This document shows, one piece after another, positions 24,783 to 33,261 of a stretch of 64,000 bases of DNA (position 1 is its first letter; the number at the start of each line of letters is the position of its first letter). Source of the DNA: Paraburkholderia terricola (GTDB taxonomy: Bacteria > Pseudomonadota > Gammaproteobacteria > Burkholderiales > Burkholderiaceae); the NCBI RefSeq assembly GCF_900142195.1, contig NZ_FRAB01000024.1, forward strand, positions 33,825 through 97,824, in the 5' to 3' direction. Made by a program: the position numbers and the translations under genes. The notes under the pieces were generated by a model. That model did no database searches. It worked only from the letters and a program-made list of their open reading frames with translations, and had not been told where the DNA came from.

Positions 24783-25262
24783 ATGTCCCCACATGAATTC
24801 CAGCGCCTGATCGCGGGCGTGACCGGGCAACTCGCCGGCCGAGCGCTCGACGGCGAACTCGCCGCGTGGTTGAACGCCACCTGGCCCGCGGATAGCGAAA
24901 CGTTCCGCGCGCTCGCCGACGCATGCCGCACCGGCGTGGCCGAAGGCTGGCTGTGCAGTCGCGAGGGCGGCGGCATTCGCTACGGGCGCATCTTCAAGGC
25001 GCTGCCCGACACTCACGGCTTTTCCGTCGACGTGGTGGAGATGAAGGACATTGCCGGTCCGCATCACGTTCATCCTCACGGCGAGATCGACCTGATCATG
25101 CCGCTCACCGAAGGCGCCACCTTCGACGGTCATCCGGCCGGCTGGTGCGTGTACGGTCCCGGCAGCGCGCATCGTCCGACCGTGGCGAACGGTCAGGCGC
25201 TGGCGCTGTATCTGCTGCCGCAAGGCGCGATCGAATTCACCACGCCCCCCGCTTCCGCCTGA
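24783..25262 (+). CDS. DUF4863 family protein (4-hydroxylaminobenzoate lyase-like)
   Basis: A 159-residue cupin-like protein. The ATG at 24783 has GGAGGG close upstream, whereas the start nine codons earlier has none. It carries MKDIAGPHHVHPHGEIDLIM near residue 85, with clustered His and Glu residues typical of a cupin metal site, and GWCVYGPGSAHRPTV near residue 120. I associate DUF4863 with PnbB, the 4-hydroxylaminobenzoate lyase of nitrobenzoate degradation. Genes of this type also occur within box clusters, where their role is unclear. It starts the plus-strand operon and ends 15 bases before the boxD remnant. Confidence 0.78.
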   Translation: MSPHEFQRLIAGVTGQLAGRALDGELAAWLNATWPADSETFRALADACRTGVAEGWLCSREGGGIRYGRIFKALPDTHGFSVDVVEMKDIAGPHHVHPHGEIDLIMPLTEGATFDGHPAGWCVYGPGSAHRPTVANGQALALYLLPQGAIEFTTPPASA

Positions 25263-25277
25263 CGCACCGAGACAGCC

Positions 25278-25676
25278 ATGACCGAACTTTTGAAGAACTA
25301 CGTGGATGGCCAATGGGTCGCGGGCAGCGGCGACGGCGTGACCCTGACCGATCCGGTAACAGGCGAGGCGCTGGTGCGCGTGTCGAGCGAGAGCCTCGAC
25401 CTGGCGCGTGCCTTCGGCTTTGCCCGCGAACAGGCAGGCGCCGCGTTGCGCGCGTTGACCTATGCGCAGCGCACCGCGCGCCTCGCCGAAATCGTCAAGC
25501 TGCCGCAAGCCAGGCGCGACGACGACTACGCGATCGCCATCGCGAACTCGGGCACCACGCGCAACGATTCGGCGGTCGATATCGCGCTCGGCTTCTATCA
25601 CCGGCGCTCGGCGGTTCAGGCATCGAGCGCGGCAATCGACGCGCTGACGCGAACAACCCACTTGCCCGCGGCATAG
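25278..25676 (+). pseudogene. boxD: Internally deleted BoxD-type aldehyde dehydrogenase
   Basis: The first roughly 100 residues (MTELLKNYVDGQWVAGSGDG to RNDSAVDI) match the N-terminus of 3,4-dehydroadipyl-CoA semialdehyde dehydrogenases. The next residues, GFYHRRSAVQASSAAIDALT, resemble the extreme C-terminus of the same PaaZ/BoxD-like family. The product is only 132 residues against about 500 normally. It lacks the catalytic Cys/Glu and most of the NAD domain. The simplest reading is one in-frame deletion of roughly 400 codons between 25580 and 25590. The oxidation of the ring-cleavage semialdehyde would then need another enzyme in the genome. Confidence 0.75.
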
Positions 25677-25812
25677 CGGAAGCCACCTGCGGAAGTACAC
25701 GCGCAAGCCGCACGCGGAGCGCACGAGACGTACACAAGCAGCAAGCAGCAAGCATCGAGCGGATCAAGAGCAGATAACAGCCGGACCGCCCCTCACCCGT
25801 TGGAGGAGACAT

Positions 25813-27405
25813 ATGGAAGCCCTGCTGGAACCGGCTGCGAGTCAGCCCGCCGTGACGGTCGAGCCGCCGCCCGCGCTGTTCAATTTCGCGGCTTATCTGT
25901 TTCAACTGAACCAGGCGCGCGCCGCCAAAACCGCTTATGTCGACGACACCGGCGCGACCACCTACGGCGAACTGGAGAACCGCGCGCGGCGCTTCGCGAG
26001 CGTATTGCGCACGCTCGGCGTGCATCCCGAGGAACGCGTGCTGCTGGTGATGCTCGACACAGTCGAATTGCCGATCGCGTTTCTCGGCGCGCTCCTCGCG
26101 GGCGTCGTGCCGGTGGTCGCGAATACGCTGCTCACCGCGCCCGATTACGTGTACATGCTCACGCATAGCCACGCGCGCGCCGTGATCGCATCGGGCGCGT
26201 TGCTGGCGAACGTCACGCAGGCGATGGAAGCCACCGAGCACGACGGCTGTCAGTTGATCGTCTCGCAGCCGCGCGAAGGCAACATGCTCGCGACGCCGCT
26301 ACTCAAGGATCTGCTCGACGCCGCGACGCCGGCAGGCAAATCCGCCGCCACCGGTTGCGACGACATCGCGTTCTGGCTGTACTCGTCCGGCTCGACCGGC
26401 AAGCCGAAGGGCACCGTCCACACGCATGCGAATCTCTACTGGACCGCCGAACTGTATGCGAAGCCGATCCTCGGCATTGTGGAGGGCGACGTGGTGTTCT
26501 CGGCGGCGAAGCTGTTCTTCGCCTATGGGCTCGGCAATGCGCTGACGTTCCCGCTGTCGGTCGGCGCGACCGCGGTGCTGATGGCGGAGCGCCCCACCGC
26601 CGACGCGATCTTCAAGCGTCTCGTGCAGCATCGCCCCACCATCTTTTACGGCGTGCCGACGCTCTACGCGAGCATGCTGGTCTCGCCCAATCTGCCCGCG
26701 CGCGCCGATGTCGCGATGCGCGTGTGCGCGTCGGCGGGCGAGGCCTTGCCGCGCGAAATCGGCGAGCGCTTCACCGCGCACTTCGGCTGCGAGATACTCG
26801 ACGGCATCGGCTCGACGGAAATGCTGCATATCTTCTTGTCGAATCGCGCGGGCTCGGTCGAATACGGCACCACGGGCCGTCCCGTGCCGGGCTATGAAGT
26901 CGCGTTGCGCGACGAGTTGGGTCAGCCGGTGCCCGACGGCGAAATCGGCGATCTGTTTATCAAGGGGCCGAGCGCGGCGCTGATGTACTGGAGCAATCGC
27001 GAGAAGTCGCGCGCCACGTTTCTCGGCGAATGGATTCGCAGCGGCGACAAGTACTGCCGTCTGCCGAACGGCTGCTATGTGTACGCGGGGCGCAGCGACG
27101 ACATGCTGAAAGTGAGCGGCCAGTACGTCTCGCCCGTCGAAGTGGAGATGGTGCTCGTGCAGCATGACGCGGTGCTGGAAGCGGCGGTGGTCGGCTTGGA
27201 TCACGGCGGGCTCGTCAAGACGCGCGCGTTCGTCGTGTTGAAGCGTGAGTTCGCCGCCTCTGAGATACTCGCGGATGAACTGAAAGCCTTCGTCAAGGGA
27301 CGGCTCGCGCCGCATAAGTACCCGCGCGATATCGTGTTCCTCGACGATTTGCCGAAGACCGCCACCGGCAAGATTCAACGCTTCAAACTGCGCGAACAGT
27401 CATGA
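25813..27405 (+). CDS. bclA: Benzoate-CoA ligase
   Basis: This adenylate-forming enzyme activates benzoate to benzoyl-CoA, the entry step of the box pathway. The 530-residue protein has the AMP-binding P-loop YSSGSTGKPKGTVHTH near residue 195, then DGIGSTEMLHIF near residue 334, the adenylation-domain YVYAGRSDDMLKVSGQYVSP near residue 420, and the C-terminal lysine in LPKTATGKIQRFKLRE near residue 512. The start at 25813 has GGAGGAG six bases upstream. The 136 bases between the boxD remnant and this gene hold no gene. The next gene follows after eight bases, so the two are co-transcribed. Confidence 0.95.
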   Translation: MEALLEPAASQPAVTVEPPPALFNFAAYLFQLNQARAAKTAYVDDTGATTYGELENRARRFASVLRTLGVHPEERVLLVMLDTVELPIAFLGALLAGVVPVVANTLLTAPDYVYMLTHSHARAVIASGALLANVTQAMEATEHDGCQLIVSQPREGNMLATPLLKDLLDAATPAGKSAATGCDDIAFWLYSSGSTGKPKGTVHTHANLYWTAELYAKPILGIVEGDVVFSAAKLFFAYGLGNALTFPLSVGATAVLMAERPTADAIFKRLVQHRPTIFYGVPTLYASMLVSPNLPARADVAMRVCASAGEALPREIGERFTAHFGCEILDGIGSTEMLHIFLSNRAGSVEYGTTGRPVPGYEVALRDELGQPVPDGEIGDLFIKGPSAALMYWSNREKSRATFLGEWIRSGDKYCRLPNGCYVYAGRSDDMLKVSGQYVSPVEVEMVLVQHDAVLEAAVVGLDHGGLVKTRAFVVLKREFAASEILADELKAFVKGRLAPHKYPRDIVFLDDLPKTATGKIQRFKLREQS

Positions 27406-27413
27406 GGTAATCC

Positions 27414-28247
27414 ATGCAGAACCCCGCCGCCGCAAGCGCCGCCAGCGATTTCGCCGACCTGCCCGCGACGGCGTCGCATGGGCCGTTGCGCATCGAATAT
27501 CGCTGGGTGAACGAGGCTGCGGGCGATGCGCCGCTCGCCGTGTTCCTGCACGAGGGACTCGGCTCGCTCGCCATGTGGCGCGACTGGCCGCAATCCCTAT
27601 GCGAGCAACTCGGCATGCGCGGGCTCGTCTATTCACGGCCCGGTTACGGACGCTCCACGCCGCGCGCGTATGACGTGAAATGGCCGGTCGATTTCATGAC
27701 CGCCCAGGCGCGCGACATTCTGCCCGCCTTGCTCGACGCACTGAATATCGACATGCGTCAGCGCCAACGCATGTGGCTCGTCGGCCATAGCGACGGCGGC
27801 TCGATCGCGCTGCTGTACGCGGCGCTCTACCCCGGGGCGTTGGCCGGCGCGGTGGCGATCGCGCCGCACGTATTCGTCGAAGACATTTCGGTGCAAAGCA
27901 TCGCGCAGACCAAACAGCTTTACGAAACCACCGACCTGCGCGGCAAACTCAGCCGCTATCACGCCGACGTCGATTCGGCGTTTTATGGCTGGAACGACAT
28001 CTGGCTGAATCCGGCCTTCAGGCAGTGGACCACTGCCGAGGAACTGCCTGCGATCCGCGAGCCGCTGCTCGCGGTGCAAGGTCACGACGACCATTACGGC
28101 ACGATGGCGCAGATCGAGACGATCGCGCAGCGCGTGCCGCATGCGCGGCTCGTGAAGCTCGACGCTTGCGGACATTCGCCGCATCGCGATGCGCCGCGGG
28201 CGTTGAACGAGGCCATTGCCGCGTTCATTGTTCAACAGCGCCAGTAG
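27414..28247 (+). CDS. Alpha/beta hydrolase of the benzoate cluster
   Basis: A 277-residue alpha/beta-hydrolase without signal peptide. It shows the oxyanion region VFLHEGLGSLAMWRDWP near residue 43 and the nucleophile elbow LVGHSDGGSIALLYA near residue 122. A late acid is likely in VQGHDDHYG near residue 223, and the catalytic His in DACGHSPHRDAP near residue 250. Lying eight bases after bclA, it is part of the benzoate operon. A thioesterase or hydrolase that rescues dead-end CoA esters or lactones is plausible, but the substrate is not determined by sequence. Confidence 0.85.
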   Translation: MQNPAAASAASDFADLPATASHGPLRIEYRWVNEAAGDAPLAVFLHEGLGSLAMWRDWPQSLCEQLGMRGLVYSRPGYGRSTPRAYDVKWPVDFMTAQARDILPALLDALNIDMRQRQRMWLVGHSDGGSIALLYAALYPGALAGAVAIAPHVFVEDISVQSIAQTKQLYETTDLRGKLSRYHADVDSAFYGWNDIWLNPAFRQWTTAEELPAIREPLLAVQGHDDHYGTMAQIETIAQRVPHARLVKLDACGHSPHRDAPRALNEAIAAFIVQQRQ

Positions 28248-28621
28248 AACTTCGGCGTTGGGGCATCACATAACTGCGCGATGCCGGCGCGGTTTCCTCA
28301 TGCGGTTCAAATAAACAACGGCGAGACAACGGCGCAACGTTAAAAACCGCGCCACGCGCATTCGCGTTTCAATTTTCCGCTCTAAAAGATACCGTTGCGC
28401 AAGCGTTCAATATGCTTGTAGACTTCGCGATCATTCGTCGGCGCCTTTAATCGCCGGCGACATTAAAAACACAAATTTGCTTAACGATTTCACACTGCTT
28501 CAATGCAAAGGAACACGTTTCCCCGTTTGCTGTTGCAGATTTTCATAAGGCCGGCTGCGCAATGCGGATAATTCAGCCCGCCATTTTCTGTTTGTATGAC
28601 TTCACCTGATAGAACATCGAC
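28248..28621 (+). other. Intergenic region before the SPFH gene
   Basis: This 374-base region is more AT-rich than its surroundings and has no credible ORF. A weak hairpin is formed by CGGCG (28439-28443) and CGCCG (28452-28456), without a T-run. The promoter of the SPFH gene should be here, but I cannot pick one with confidence. No terminator is visible after the hydrolase gene. Confidence 0.4.
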
Positions 28622-29500
28622 ATGGGCCAAATCATCTTTATTCTTTTTCTTGCCGTCATTATCGGCGCGGCAGCCGTATTCGCATCGAAATCGCTGCGCA
28701 AGGATCATCAGCCGCAAATGCGCTATGGCGTAATCATCTTCGTTCTCGTCGTCGCCGTTGGCGCGCTGTTCTCGAGCTTCGTGCAGGTTTCGCAATCGCA
28801 CATCGGCGTGGTGACGACCTTCGGACATATCGAGGCGGAAACGCTGCCCGAAGGCCCGCACCTGGTGAGCCCGGTATCGCGCCTGCACGAAGTTTTCATC
28901 GGGCTCGACGTCGCCAAGGTGGAAGGCGCGCAGGCGGCGTCCAAGGATCTGCAGTCGGTGCACACCGATCTGACGATGAACTACCGCGTCGATCCGAACA
29001 AGGTTCGTGCGCTGTATGCCATGGCGCCGTCGCTCCAGTATGAAGCCTCGTATGTGCAGCCAGCCATGTTCGAGGTGTTCAAGGCGGTTGCGGCGCGCTA
29101 CACCGCGGAAGAACTGGTGACCAGGCGCCAGCAGGTCTCCACCGACATCATGAGCGGACTGATTACGAAACTGAAAGGCTATGGCTTCCTGATCCAGGAT
29201 ATCAACATCACCAATTTCAAGTTCAGCGCGGCGTTCGACCAGGCCATTGAAGCCAAGGTCACCGCGAGCCAGCGCGCCGAGCAGGCGGAGCGCGAACTCG
29301 CGCGCGTGAAGTTCGAAGCCGATCAGCAGATCGCCAAGGCGCGCGGCGAGGCCGAATCGATCGCGATTCAGGCGCAAGCGGTCAAGACCAACGGCGGCAA
29401 GGAGTATCTGCAACTGCAGGCGATCAACCGCTGGGACGGCAAGCTGCCGACGTACCTGGGCGCGGGCGCGCCGCTGCCGTTCCTGAATCTCGACAAGTAA
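28622..29500 (+). CDS. Prohibitin/SPFH-family membrane protein
   Basis: A 292-residue SPFH (stomatin/prohibitin/flotillin/HflK-C) protein. Two hydrophobic segments lie at the N-terminus (about residues 3-20 and 37-57). The SPFH domain starts near QVSQSHIGVVTTFGHIE (residue 55) and includes LTMNYRVDPNKVRALYAM near residue 118. A charged coiled-coil stretch, EAKVTASQRAEQAERELARV near residue 207, leads to the conserved QLQAINRWDGKLPTYLG at the C-terminus. Such proteins form large membrane-associated rings with roles in membrane organisation or proteolysis control. No protease partner is adjacent, so the cellular role is open. The Shine-Dalgarno is weak. Confidence 0.88.
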   Translation: MGQIIFILFLAVIIGAAAVFASKSLRKDHQPQMRYGVIIFVLVVAVGALFSSFVQVSQSHIGVVTTFGHIEAETLPEGPHLVSPVSRLHEVFIGLDVAKVEGAQAASKDLQSVHTDLTMNYRVDPNKVRALYAMAPSLQYEASYVQPAMFEVFKAVAARYTAEELVTRRQQVSTDIMSGLITKLKGYGFLIQDINITNFKFSAAFDQAIEAKVTASQRAEQAERELARVKFEADQQIAKARGEAESIAIQAQAVKTNGGKEYLQLQAINRWDGKLPTYLGAGAPLPFLNLDK

Positions 29501-29676
29501 GCACCGCTTTTGCCATGCCGTTGCCGCTGCCCTTTCGTAGTGCAGCGGCATGCCGACAATAAAAACCCCTCACTACCTCTTCACAAAACTTACACAGGTA
29601 AGCGATTATGCTTCTGCATCGCTGACCTGGGCACACGGATGCCCTCGCACCCCTTCCCCGTGCCGGAGTCGTTGCC

Positions 29677-30006
29677 ATGTCCGTTGTGCCGAAGCCATCC
29701 CTTGCTGTTTATCGCAAACGTTTGGCGGGCGTGCTGGTCACCGCGTCCTTGTGCGCGCTGATCGGCGCATGCGGCGACGAGGGTCGCGACCCGAGCCAGG
29801 CCGGCGCTGCCCGACGTTCAGACAACGCTTCGGCAGATAACAGCAACACCCCGGCGGTCCTCTCAGCCGATCCGTCATCCGCATCACCCGCACCCGCAGC
29901 AGTCACGATTCAAAGCCCAGCACTGCCCGCATCAAGCGCCGACCCGGCACTGTCCGCCGCCGCGTCGACGCCGCTCGCCCCACCCGTCATTCATACCGTT
30001 GATTGA
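29677..30006 (+). CDS. Small proline/alanine-rich lipoprotein
   Basis: A 109-residue predicted lipoprotein: basic N-terminus (MSVVPKPSLAVYRKRL), hydrophobic core and lipobox LIGAC (Cys about residue 31). The rest is almost entirely Ala, Ser, Pro and Asp and is probably disordered, with no cysteines after the lipobox and no family I recognise. It lies 80 bases upstream of the phospholipase C gene on the same strand and may be co-transcribed with it. Its low complexity means function cannot be read. Confidence 0.6.
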   Translation: MSVVPKPSLAVYRKRLAGVLVTASLCALIGACGDEGRDPSQAGAARRSDNASADNSNTPAVLSADPSSASPAPAAVTIQSPALPASSADPALSAAASTPLAPPVIHTVD

Positions 30007-30086
30007 GTTCCGCGTCCACGCAATGCGCGGGTTGATGCTCGCGCGTCGCGTGGTTCGTTCCTCTACCGAGATCGAAGGCCAAAACC

Positions 30087-32198
30087 ATGACATCAAAAAA
30101 TCGCCGTGATTTTCTGCGCTCCGCCGCGCATGCCGCCGGGTCCGTGACCGCGTTGAGCATGTTGCCGCTGGGTATTCGCAACGCCCTCGCCATTCCGGCG
30201 AACAACGCAACGGGCACCATCCGCGACGTCGAGCACATCGTCGTGCTGATGCAGGAAAACCGCTCGTTCGACCACTACTTCGGCACGCTCAAGGGCGTGC
30301 GCGGTTTCGGCGACACGCGCGCGATCAATCTGCCCAACGGCAAACCGGTGTGGTATCAGCCGCTCGCCGCGGATGCCGGCTACGTGCTGCCGTTTCGTCC
30401 CACCGCGTCCAACCTCGGCATGCAGTTCCTGCAGGATCTCCCGCACGACTGGAACAGCTCGCAGGCGGCATGGAACGGCGGCCGCTACGATCAGTGGGTG
30501 CCCGCGAAGAGCGCCACGACGATGGCCTACCTCACGCGCGAGGACATTCCGTTTCACTACCAGCTCGCCGACGCCTTCACGATCTGCGACGCGTATCACT
30601 GCTCGCTGATGGGCCCGACCGATCCGAACCGCTACTACATGTGGAGCGGCTGGGTGGGCAACGACGGCAGCGGCGGCGGTCCGGTGATCGACAATTCCGA
30701 GCTCGGCTATGGCTGGTCCACCTACCCGGAAGTGCTGCAAAACGCGGGCATCTCGTGGAAGATCTATCAGGACGTGGGCGTGGGACTCGACGCGAAGGGC
30801 TCATGGGGCTGGACCGAGAATCCGTACATCGGCAATTACGGCGACAACTCGCTGCTGTATTTCAACCAGTACCGCAACGCGCAGCCGGGCAACCCGCTGT
30901 ACGACAACGCGCGCACCGGCACCAACGCGACGAAGGGCGACGGCTATTTCGACATTCTGAAGCGCGACGTGCAGAACAACACGCTGCCGCAAGTCTCGTG
31001 GATCACCGCGCCCGAGGCGTATTCCGAGCATCCGAACTGGCCCGCCAATTACGGCGCGTGGTACATCGATCAGGTCTTGCAGATTCTCACGTCGAACCCC
31101 GAGGTGTGGAGCAAGACGGTCCTGCTGATCAATTACGACGAGAACGACGGCTTCTTCGATCACATCTCGCCGCCGTTCGCGCCCGCTTCGAGCGCGAATG
31201 GCTTGTCCACCGTCGACACGGTCAACGAAATCTATCCCGGCGATGCGAAAAGACCCGCCGGTCCCTACGGACTGGGCGCGCGCGTGCCGATGCTGGTGGT
31301 CTCGCCGTGGTCGAAAGGCGGCTATGTGTGCTCGGAACTGTTCGACCATACGTCGGTGATCCGCTTCATCGAACAGCGCTTCGGCGCGCAGAACAATCTG
31401 GGCGAAGCGAACATCTCGCCGTGGCGCCGCGCGGTATGCGGCGACCTGACGTCGGCCTTCAACTTCAGCAACCCCAACGATGCGTTCCCGAAGCTGCCGA
31501 GCACGAGCGGCTATGTGCCGCCCGATCAGAATCGCCACCCGGACTACGTGCCGCTGCCGCCGGCCGTGCAGGCGGTGCCGAAGCAGGAGCCCGGCGTGCG
31601 GCCGGCTCGCGCGCTGCCATATGAACTCTTCGTGCGCGTTCACGGCGAAGGTTCGCTCAATAAGCTCGTGATGCGTTTCGTCAACACGGGCAGCACCGGC
31701 GCGGTATTTCTGGTCTACACCGCGAACGGTCTCGCCGCGCCGCGCACCTATACGGTGGAAGCGGGCAAGCGCTTGCAGGACGAGTTGCCGTTGAATGCCG
31801 ACGGCACGTACGACTTCACCGTGCACGGCCCGAACGGTTATCTGCGGCGCTTTGCGGGCCGGCCGGTCGCCCGTAGCTGGTGGGACGGATCGGGCATCGC
31901 GCGTCCTGAAGTCGAGGAAGGCTACGACGTCGCGAACGGCAATCTGCAGTTGCGGCTCATCAATGTGGGCAGCGAGCGTTGCCGCTTCCATATCGTCAAC
32001 GCCTATGACCCGAAACACGAAATCAAGCATTGGGTGCGCGGCGGCGATACGGACCAGATCTACCTCGACCTGCGCAACGCCTACGGCTGGTACGACCTGG
32101 CGATCACGGTGGAGAAGGATGCGCTGTTCGCGCGGCGTTTTGCCGGCCACGTGGAAACCGGCAAGAGCAGCATGAGCGATCCTGCGCTGGGCGGTTGA
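30087..32198 (+). CDS. plcN: Phosphocholine-specific phospholipase C (Tat-exported)
   Basis: A 703-residue member of the bacterial acid-phosphatase-like PLC family, which hydrolyses phosphatidylcholine or sphingomyelin to phosphocholine outside the cell. The N-terminus has a twin-arginine signal (SKNRRDFLRSAAHAAG). The catalytic domain starts with EHIVVLMQENRSFDHYFGTL near residue 48, the metal/nucleophile motif. It includes YHCSLMGPTDPNRYYMWSG near residue 170 and NYDENDGFFDHISPP near residue 348. Two C-terminal DUF756-type domains begin near ARALPYELFVRVHGEG (residue 508). Tat export implies folding with metal in the cytoplasm. A strong terminator follows at 32248-32276. Haemolytic versus non-haemolytic type is not decided by sequence. 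Confidence 0.93.
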   Translation: MTSKNRRDFLRSAAHAAGSVTALSMLPLGIRNALAIPANNATGTIRDVEHIVVLMQENRSFDHYFGTLKGVRGFGDTRAINLPNGKPVWYQPLAADAGYVLPFRPTASNLGMQFLQDLPHDWNSSQAAWNGGRYDQWVPAKSATTMAYLTREDIPFHYQLADAFTICDAYHCSLMGPTDPNRYYMWSGWVGNDGSGGGPVIDNSELGYGWSTYPEVLQNAGISWKIYQDVGVGLDAKGSWGWTENPYIGNYGDNSLLYFNQYRNAQPGNPLYDNARTGTNATKGDGYFDILKRDVQNNTLPQVSWITAPEAYSEHPNWPANYGAWYIDQVLQILTSNPEVWSKTVLLINYDENDGFFDHISPPFAPASSANGLSTVDTVNEIYPGDAKRPAGPYGLGARVPMLVVSPWSKGGYVCSELFDHTSVIRFIEQRFGAQNNLGEANISPWRRAVCGDLTSAFNFSNPNDAFPKLPSTSGYVPPDQNRHPDYVPLPPAVQAVPKQEPGVRPARALPYELFVRVHGEGSLNKLVMRFVNTGSTGAVFLVYTANGLAAPRTYTVEAGKRLQDELPLNADGTYDFTVHGPNGYLRRFAGRPVARSWWDGSGIARPEVEEGYDVANGNLQLRLINVGSERCRFHIVNAYDPKHEIKHWVRGGDTDQIYLDLRNAYGWYDLAITVEKDALFARRFAGHVETGKSSMSDPALGG

Positions 32199-32247
32199 CG
32201 CTCGCTTAGCATTCGGTCGAAGCAGTCAGACGTCCGCGGGAAAGATA

Positions 32248-32281
32248 GCGGCCGCTGCGAATCGAGCAGCGGCCGCTTTTT
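32248..32281 (+). terminator. Rho-independent terminator after phospholipase C
   Basis: GCGGCCGCTGC (32248-32258) pairs with GCAGCGGCCGC (32266-32276), 11 bp with a 7-base loop, followed by TTTTT at 32277-32281. It lies 50 bases after the phospholipase stop. Confidence 0.93.
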
Positions 32282-32339
32282 CATTCGTCTTCGCAAGCGC
32301 GCCGCGAGGGGCTTCGAGCGGCTTCGAGCCGCACCGCCG

Positions 32340-32720
32340 TCACGACTCGAAGTCGAGCCCGCCGATCAACATCACCGGCTCGCCCTGCGTATGCGAGAGA
32401 AAATCCAGTTCGCGCGCATGCCGCCAGGCCGTGAGCTTGCGCGGCAACGCGGCCAGATAGTTGTCGAAGCGCGCCGGCTCTCGCGCGCTCACCAACCTTT
32501 CAATCTCGTCGCTGTCCCACGTCAGATACAGATTCAACGGATGCGCATAGTGGCGGATATCGTCGATCGGCGCGGCATGGATCCGCACGCGCGTCGGATG
32601 CCCGTGGCCGCCGTAAGGCAGCACTTCGGTATGCACGGTGGTGGCGAAACACGCGGCGATGGCCTCGGCGATGCGCGGCGCGAACTGTTCATCGAAACGG
32701 GCGGCATTCTGTGGACGCAT
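32340..32720 (-). CDS. DUF5594-like hypothetical protein
   Basis: A 126-residue soluble protein, MRPQNAARFDEQFAPRIAEA and onward, ending MLIGGLDFES. I tentatively place it in DUF5594, a Burkholderia-restricted family. It contains TEVLPYGGHGHPTRVRIHAA near residue 31 and LTWDSDEIERLV near residue 66. No catalytic pattern is evident. The ATG at 32720 is preceded by GGAG eight bases upstream; upstream in-frame starts to 32900 are not supported. It is transcribed towards the phospholipase gene and diverges from the small ORF at 32790. Confidence 0.75.
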   Translation of the reverse strand: MRPQNAARFDEQFAPRIAEAIAACFATTVHTEVLPYGGHGHPTRVRIHAAPIDDIRHYAHPLNLYLTWDSDEIERLVSAREPARFDNYLAALPRKLTAWRHARELDFLSHTQGEPVMLIGGLDFES

Positions 32721-32789
32721 GGGTGTCTCCGACGCTCTGCGCAATGAGCGAAGCATCGTAGCACGCGTGTGCGGCTGCTCGGTCAACCG

Positions 32790-33035
32790 ATGATGGTGTA
32801 CCAGGCGGACAACGCCGGTTTGTTGCGGGCCTTTCGCCAGGGCATCGAGCGTGAACTGATGCGCGCGGTCTATGTGCGCGCGATGTTCTCGACCGGCCAC
32901 GATCAGGCGAACCGCGAGGTGTTCCGCGCCGGACCCGCCGAACCCGCCGATGCGCCCGATCTCGTCGGGCTCGCGGTGCGCGGCGCGAAGAAGGCCGTCG
33001 ACAAGGCGGTCAAGGGTCTATCGCTGCATGCCTGA
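32790..33035 (+). CDS. Small hypothetical protein
   Basis: An 81-residue frame beginning MMVYQADNAGLLRAFRQGI, rich in charged helical sequence, with AVRGAKKAVDKAVKGLSLHA at the end. An ATG seven codons earlier (32769) is in frame. There is no clear ribosome binding site and no family I recognise. It could be a real small protein or chance coding. The converging membrane-protein gene at 33073 has better support. Confidence 0.4.
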   Translation: MMVYQADNAGLLRAFRQGIERELMRAVYVRAMFSTGHDQANREVFRAGPAEPADAPDLVGLAVRGAKKAVDKAVKGLSLHA

Positions 33036-33072
33036 TTGTCGCGCGCGACGCTTTGCACGTCGGCTTGTTGGT

Positions 33073-33261
33073 TCAGCGCGGCGCCTTTCGTTGCTCGCGT
33101 TTGGCGGCGCGCCAGCGAAACAGCAAGCTGACCAGCGCGGCAAAGAGCGCGGTGCCCGCATAACCGGCGAAACGGATGGCCTGCTCGGCAGGCAGGCGCG
33201 CGACCAGTACGACGACAATGGCGCTTGCAAGCAGCGCCAGAAAGGCGATGGCCCATTTCAT
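33073..33261 (-). CDS. Small two-helix membrane protein
   Basis: A 62-residue protein starting MKWAIAFLALLASAIVVVLV, a first membrane helix. A short loop with RLPAEQAIRFAGYAG follows, then a second helix (TALFAALVSLLF) and a basic tail RWRAAKREQRKAPR. The start at 33261 has AGGAG eight bases upstream, which supports it being real. The basic C-terminus suggests it stays cytoplasmic. Function is unknown. Confidence 0.68.
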   Translation of the reverse strand: MKWAIAFLALLASAIVVVLVARLPAEQAIRFAGYAGTALFAALVSLLFRWRAAKREQRKAPR

